Assembly (NCBI GenBank): GCA_022113835.1
Contig: JAILWY010000020.1
Coordinates: 6,047,501-6,111,500, forward strand
DNA length: 64,000 bases
Source of the DNA: Atopsyche davidsoni
Taxonomy: Eukaryota > Arthropoda > Insecta > Trichoptera > Hydrobiosidae
Direction of reading: 5' to 3'
The notes under the pieces are model-generated. The model had not been told where the DNA came from and did not search any database. It saw only the letters and a list, made by a program, of their open reading frames with translations. Numbering within the stretch: the first letter of the stretch is position 1; every line of letters begins with the position of its first letter. The position numbers and the translations under genes were made by a program. Shown one piece after another: positions 59,771-64,000 of the stretch.

Positions 59771-60235
59771 ACTTCGAAATCAGCACCGAATAAAACATAA
59801 TCAATATATATATATAATATTTTTTATCAATTTTTGCAACACCGACAGACACTGATATTTTTTATCGGTAAGCCCTTAAGAGTCGATTCTCATCATCTCC
59901 GTGCTATTTGGCTGTTAATTTCTAAAATTCACGGCGTATGTAACAATGAAAGAATTAATTATTCGTTTATCCGAACAGTTCGGTCGCGTGCGTCTCTAGC
60001 GGGGGTGACTCGGCCCGGAGATGCTCGCGAGAGGGTTCAACGAACACCGGCCTATCTGGCCGCTATCGGTGTGGTCGCACCTTTACAACGATATCTAAAT
60101 AACTGTACACTACACTCCGGTAGTGTATAACAACTCTGAATATACTAACGCAGGTACATGAGGTGATTGTTAAATATTTAATAAGTCCGCATTTTTTACC
60201 TGCGGCAGGTCCATTGTTTGCCCACAACGTATTTA
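59771..60235. other. No recognised gene
   Basis: A 98-codon frame (59834-60130) crosses a small GC-rich patch and has no motif. Confidence 0.35.
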
Positions 60236-60239
60236 GGGA

Positions 60240-60478
60240 ATCAATTCATTATTACTAATATGATTTGTGTGGGATTTGAACCCACATCCCTTGGCTTACA
60301 TGGCCGATGTACTGACCCTTGTACTAACGAATCACTTCCGTTTATCGAGATTTTTTAACAATCATACTCTACATATGAACCAATGTGCCCAGCCCAATAA
60401 TATTAGTAATAATATAATAAACCCGTAATGGGTAATAAATACGCATCTGATTGACGTCCAATCCAAAAAATAGACATA
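60240..60478 (-). mobile_element. Family T copy with 5' inverted end
   Basis: The core (minus, about 60263-60345) has GGATTTGAACCCACATCCC, TTGGCTTACATGGCCGATG and CCCTTGTACTAACGAATCAC. Upstream in element sense, CATATGAACCAATGTGCCCA is followed by the inverted end, which runs from AATATTAGTAATAATATAAT to GATTGACGTCCAATCC and TAGACATAC (60400-60478). Its other end is degraded. Confidence 0.72.
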
Positions 60479-60479
60479 C

Positions 60480-60925
60480 GAATCAATTCATCACACGTGA
60501 AACAATGAATTAAAAATGAGCTTGTACTTGCACGTGTTTTATATGAGAATTCAGACAATGTGTAAGTACAAAGGTTTAGCAATTCCATGTATCAGGCCTT
60601 TAGATGATCTTTGACCTTCTGTTAGGCAGTGCATCGTTAGTATTGATTGATACACGATAAACCTGTGTGGTTGGAAAATGCGAATTTGTTTAATTGCTTC
60701 CGGTATAACAAATAATATGTTTATTTTATTAACACGGTTGAGTTATGATGACATGAGAAATAATCTATGCAAGTACTTATCTGTCGTTTTTCGGCTTTTA
60801 CAAATGTCGGAACCAGAAAATGTCATCTTTTTATCGTCGAAAATGTCAATGACACTCTAAGATGGACTCAATGATTTAAAAAGCGTCATAAGAGCAGTGG
60901 TGATTAAAATTTGACACCCGCCGTG
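60480..60925. other. AT-rich, nothing recognised
   Basis: No supported feature. Confidence 0.35.
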
Positions 60926-60929
60926 CTCT

Positions 60930-61325
60930 ATGAACAACTCTGTCGTTTTGTAAAAAAAATACTGTGGTTTAAAAAATAAATTTATACACGCGGATATACA
61001 AGAATAATTATCTGACAGTTTGAAGACCATAGAGTAGAAAAACGTTTTATTAGATACCATAGAGTTTGAATACAAATTCTGTGATTTAAAAAGTACGTTT
61101 ATACACACGGAACTGCTATAATAATTCTCTGACAGTTCGAAAACCATAGTGTAGGAATTGCTTTATTAGATACCATAGAGTTTGAGTACGAATTCTGTGG
61201 TTCAAAAAGTACGTTGATACACACGGAACTGCAATAATAATTCTCTGACAGTTCGAAAACCATAGAGTAGGAATCGCTTTATTAGATACCATAGAGTTTG
61301 AGTACAAATTCTGTGGATAAAAAAG
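60930..61325. repeat. Satellite I: 116-bp period, about 3.4 units
   Basis: GATACCATAGAGTTTGA occurs at 61053, 61169 and 61285, exactly 116 bases apart. AAAAAGTACGTTTATACACA and AATAATTCTCTGACAGTTCG lie between. The first unit is more diverged (AGAATAATTATCTGACAGTT). Minus frames of 84-96 codons are repeat translations. Confidence 0.88.
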
Positions 61326-61724
61326 TATCGAATTATTACAGCAAAATGAATATTTTGAGCAAATACCCAAATTAAATAGTCATGAGGCTAGGACATTACA
61401 ACTGTTGAAATTTTGAGAGCTTTCGCCTTTAAACGGGGAGTGTTTCAAATTAAACCAATATGTCGTGGACGAAGTGAATTAATTCTCTGTAATTTATTGC
61501 AACGCCGGAGTTTGTTTCACAAAGTGTTACGGTCGCATTATTTAAAAACCAATTTGAATTTTATTTACCGATCAACTGGACGTACAAAGACTGTGTCAAT
61601 GTCAAAATTTAAATCAGAGCTCGAGTGACTCACGACCTGATAGTGCGTAGCTTATTTAATTTTTTGACACAAGAAATAATAACTCGCTGTGGGACAATAC
61701 ATACTCGACATGACTTTCTAATCC
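61326..61724. other. No recognised gene
   Basis: The frame at 61413-61628 (71 codons) is unrecognised. Confidence 0.35.
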
Positions 61725-61726
61725 CC

Positions 61727-61758
61727 GAAGATGGCACTAGTACCGGGACCGAAACGTA
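61727..61758 (+). ncRNA. Hammerhead-like motif
   Basis: CGAAGATGGCACTAGTACCG, GGACCGAAACGTAG. Box 1 is CCGAAGAT (C-T-G changed to C-C-G). Stem II pairs weakly, and box 2 with the self-complementary ACGT is intact. It resembles the motif at 6.0 kb (GGGGACCGAAACGTCC). Confidence 0.35.
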
Positions 61759-61869
61759 GAAAATTAAAAAAAAAATACAGCATTATTAATATTATATTAT
61801 AACAACGCTCGTCGAAAATTAAGAACATATAACGTGAAAAATGACTCAATGAATACGATAGTTTTTGTT

Positions 61870-61950
61870 GAACTGTAAAAGCTTTTCAAATGCGAAAGTG
61901 CTCTCAAACTCAAATTATCATAATCTCTTAGCCATTCTGCTATTCATAGT
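61870..61950 (-). repeat. Repeat S, inverted copy
   Basis: The minus strand reads TGAATAGCAGAATGGCTAAG, AGATTATGATAATTTGAGTT, TGAGAGCACTTTCGC, matching 28575-28650. Confidence 0.42.
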
Positions 61951-62335
61951 TGATATTTAAATACGGGGTTCATATTAAACTGGACTTCCGTAAATGACTC
62001 TGTCTGTTTAAAGCGTGATTTTGGAAACATATTAGAGAATGAATATAACAGCATTCGAGATAATTAAAAGCAGAAGATTTATATGTTTATAATATATTTA
62101 AATTTATAAAATTCGACATTAAATGTATTTTTTAAATGACATTTGATCTTGTGTCACAGTGAGTTTTAATAGTGCAACAGTAAAAAAAACTTTTGTTCCA
62201 AAAAGTCACCACCGTAAACCGTAAATATTTAGATTTTTGATGATTTTATTTAACCAAAGAGTTTTTTGGTCAAAATAGGCGCCACACCGTAACGGATTGA
62301 TAATGGATTCATTATATTATTTTACAAATTTGCAA
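61951..62335. other. AT-rich, nothing recognised
   Basis: No supported feature. Confidence 0.35.
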
Positions 62336-62339
62336 GGGA

Positions 62340-62480
62340 GATTAATGGTGGGTCGAAAACTGAGGAACCCACTTGGAGACAGGACCGAAGAGTGTGGTTC
62401 TTGTCTTGCATGGTGCATGAAGAGCAAAAGAAGGAAGGTGGTTCTAAGCTGATTTGACCAACGCATTGGGGATTGATAAC
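62340..62480 (+). repeat. Repeat Q, copy 2
   Basis: GAGACAGGACCGAAGAGTGT, TGGTGCATGAAGAGCAAAAG and GGTGGTTCTAAGCTGATTTG. More diverged than copies 1 and 3. Confidence 0.4.
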
Positions 62481-62799
62481 ATCAAAAACTAGCCAATATT
62501 GCTGAAGGAATTGAAAGAATGGGCAATTGGCAGTGGATCGTGTTGAATATCCCCTTGTCTTGCGTGATGATGAGAAAAATCGATCCGATCGAGTCGAATT
62601 GACACAATACATGATATTGCTTGTCGATCTGAAATTTTCCTAGGTCGGACAGTGGAAATGATGTCTCCACGAGGTGACAGTGCTACCCTTCATTTTTTTC
62701 AGAAAACATCTGAAAATAAGGATTATTAATGAAGATAGATTCGCTGAACCGATTTTTTTATTTTTAAAAACCTGAATACTTGTGGGGAAGATCTATGGG

Positions 62800-63075
62800 A
62801 AGGCGTGGTATAACGGTTTATTCAGCATTAGGTCTAGGTTGGTTTAAAATATCTTCTGGGGACAGGACTACAGAGCATGGCCTCTTAGTGTGATGCTTGA
62901 AGATCAGGACCAGAAAGTTTATTCTAAACTAATTTCCTATGCGAGTGGAGTACAGGGAACTTAAGCTCTATATAAAGTACGCGACGTAATGCGATAATAT
63001 TTGGTAAGCAGTTTTTTTAATAAAAATATCCATCAGTGGTGGATATGCACTGTGATACCTGAAGAGCAGGAGCAA
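62800..63075 (+). repeat. Repeat Q, copy 3 with partial duplicate
   Basis: GGGGACAGGACTACAGAGCA, GTGTGATGCTTGAAGATCAG, TATTCTAAACTAATTTCC and GAGTGGAGTACAGGGAACTT. A further partial trace, CACTGTGATACCTGAAGAGC, is at 63049. Confidence 0.42.
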
Positions 63076-63165
63076 AAAGAAGCATATGAACATTAAACTA
63101 TCAGTTTAGATTTCGATATATCGGTATGGTCCAAAATCTGAGCAAACAGCTTTCTATATAGAATA

Positions 63166-63755
63166 TAAGAAACCCATAAATCACGTAAAAGCTTCTCGAA
63201 TAGGAAAAGTCAACATTTGATTCAAAATATTATTAAAATATTTTAGAATTGGTTGTAAAATATAGATAAAGTCAAGCAACTCTATTTCGTTTGTAAAATT
63301 CGTTGGCCGTCGTCAAAAGTGAAAAAAAATGTCTGGTTCCGCATGTGCGCAAATTTTAAAAAATACTCTACTCCTTAAACTGGCTCGATTTAAGTTTTCA
63401 TATACACATTAAATTGTTTTATTAAATTTTTTGCTGTAGATTTGACTGATTTTTTTTTTTTTTTTTAATTTAATGATAATGATAGCCGTAAAAGTACATA
63501 TTATGCTATACGATGTTTTGCATAGTTTAACACTTGGTGAAAAAAAAAACTATCTTATGTGTCACTCACAAAAAGCAATTTTTATAAAAATAAAATACTT
63601 TTAAAAAAACAAGCCCCTTCGTCGTATATGGCGCATATTTTACACGATAGATTTTCGGGCTGACAAACTATGATCTGACCTTGTATTTGTGAGCTGACAA
63701 ATGATTGCCGGCATCAGTATTATATTTTCCATCGTCAGAACATTTTTTGTGGGAG
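63166..63755. other. AT-rich, nothing recognised
   Basis: No supported feature. Confidence 0.35.
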
Positions 63756-63762
63756 CTGTATC

Positions 63763-63910
63763 CCTATAGCTGCCTACGAACGTTGAAACACAACCGACAA
63801 CCGAACGGTAACTGGCATATAACCTCTTCTTTTGCTCAAAAAAAAACATTCAAATGTACAGTTGTCGATTGTGTCGCGGCGTGTGTAGGCTGCTGCCTTG
63901 CCGAAATCTG
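63763..63910. mobile_element. Inverted pair of SINE heads (family R)
   Basis: AGCTGCCTACGAACGTTGAA, ACACAACCGACAACCGAACG (minus head, 63768-63813) faces ACAGTTGTCGATTGTGTCGC, GGCGTGTGTAGGCTGCTGCC (plus head, 63858-63900) across about 45 bases. This makes an imperfect hairpin. Neither half carries the B box. Confidence 0.45.
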
Positions 63911-64000
63911 ACTTCAGAGTTATTGTCACCTAGAAGTAAGCAGCTGAGCTCTTGTAATGAATCGATATCAGGTTTTATTGTTAGCTTAAAACGACGCATG

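Overview
The window is eukaryotic and almost certainly from an insect or a related arthropod. It is AT-rich and full of microsatellites. It carries short CCTAA/TTAGG telomere-type runs, tRNA-derived short repeats, mariner, hAT and TTAA-target DNA transposons, Penelope-like retroelements and LINE tails in the style found in insects. I found no intact host gene, no rRNA and no credible functional tRNA. No reading frame exceeds 158 codons, and the longer ones are satellite, microsatellite or transposon translations. Bacterial features such as operons, ribosome binding sites and CRISPR do not apply.

Layout. 1-4.5 kb: a truncated Penelope-like element with a GIY-YIG endonuclease remnant between inverted terminal repeats, then several copies of a repeat that holds a tRNA-Thr-like core between inverted ends. 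4.5-13 kb: hAT MITEs, copies of an unassigned ~0.5-0.6 kb element (family C), ribozyme-like hairpins and mariner fragments. 13-16 kb: a hAT element with a perfect 8-bp target duplication and a broken transposase C-terminus. 16-30 kb: Penelope-type terminal repeats, a 159-bp AT tract, a ~130-bp satellite, LINE reverse-transcriptase tails, mariner pieces and a satellite bearing telomere-type motifs. 30.4-33.4 kb: a 3-kb inverted repeat. 34-36 kb: featureless AT-rich DNA. 36.2-39.5 kb: a mosaic of four tandem arrays, one bounded by the ends of a TTAA MITE. 40-49 kb: LINE tails, nested hAT/TTAA elements, a head-to-head family C palindrome and isolated GC-rich blocks. 50-58 kb: more satellites, including a ~50-bp array with TGACGTCA or a near match in each unit and an exact 150-bp array. 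58-64 kb: a tRNA-type SINE, a 116-bp array and low-copy repeats.

The parts do not form a pathway; the window is a repeat archive. Three themes stand out. First, hairpins built as CTGAnGAT / stem / CGAAAC with self-complementary ACGT or ACCGGT recur in several unrelated-looking repeats, as expected for hammerhead-like motifs of Penelope-like elements. Second, a tRNA-like unit travels between long inverted ends. Third, many DNA elements can be delimited to the base by their target duplications (8 bp for hAT, TTAA for piggyBac-like).
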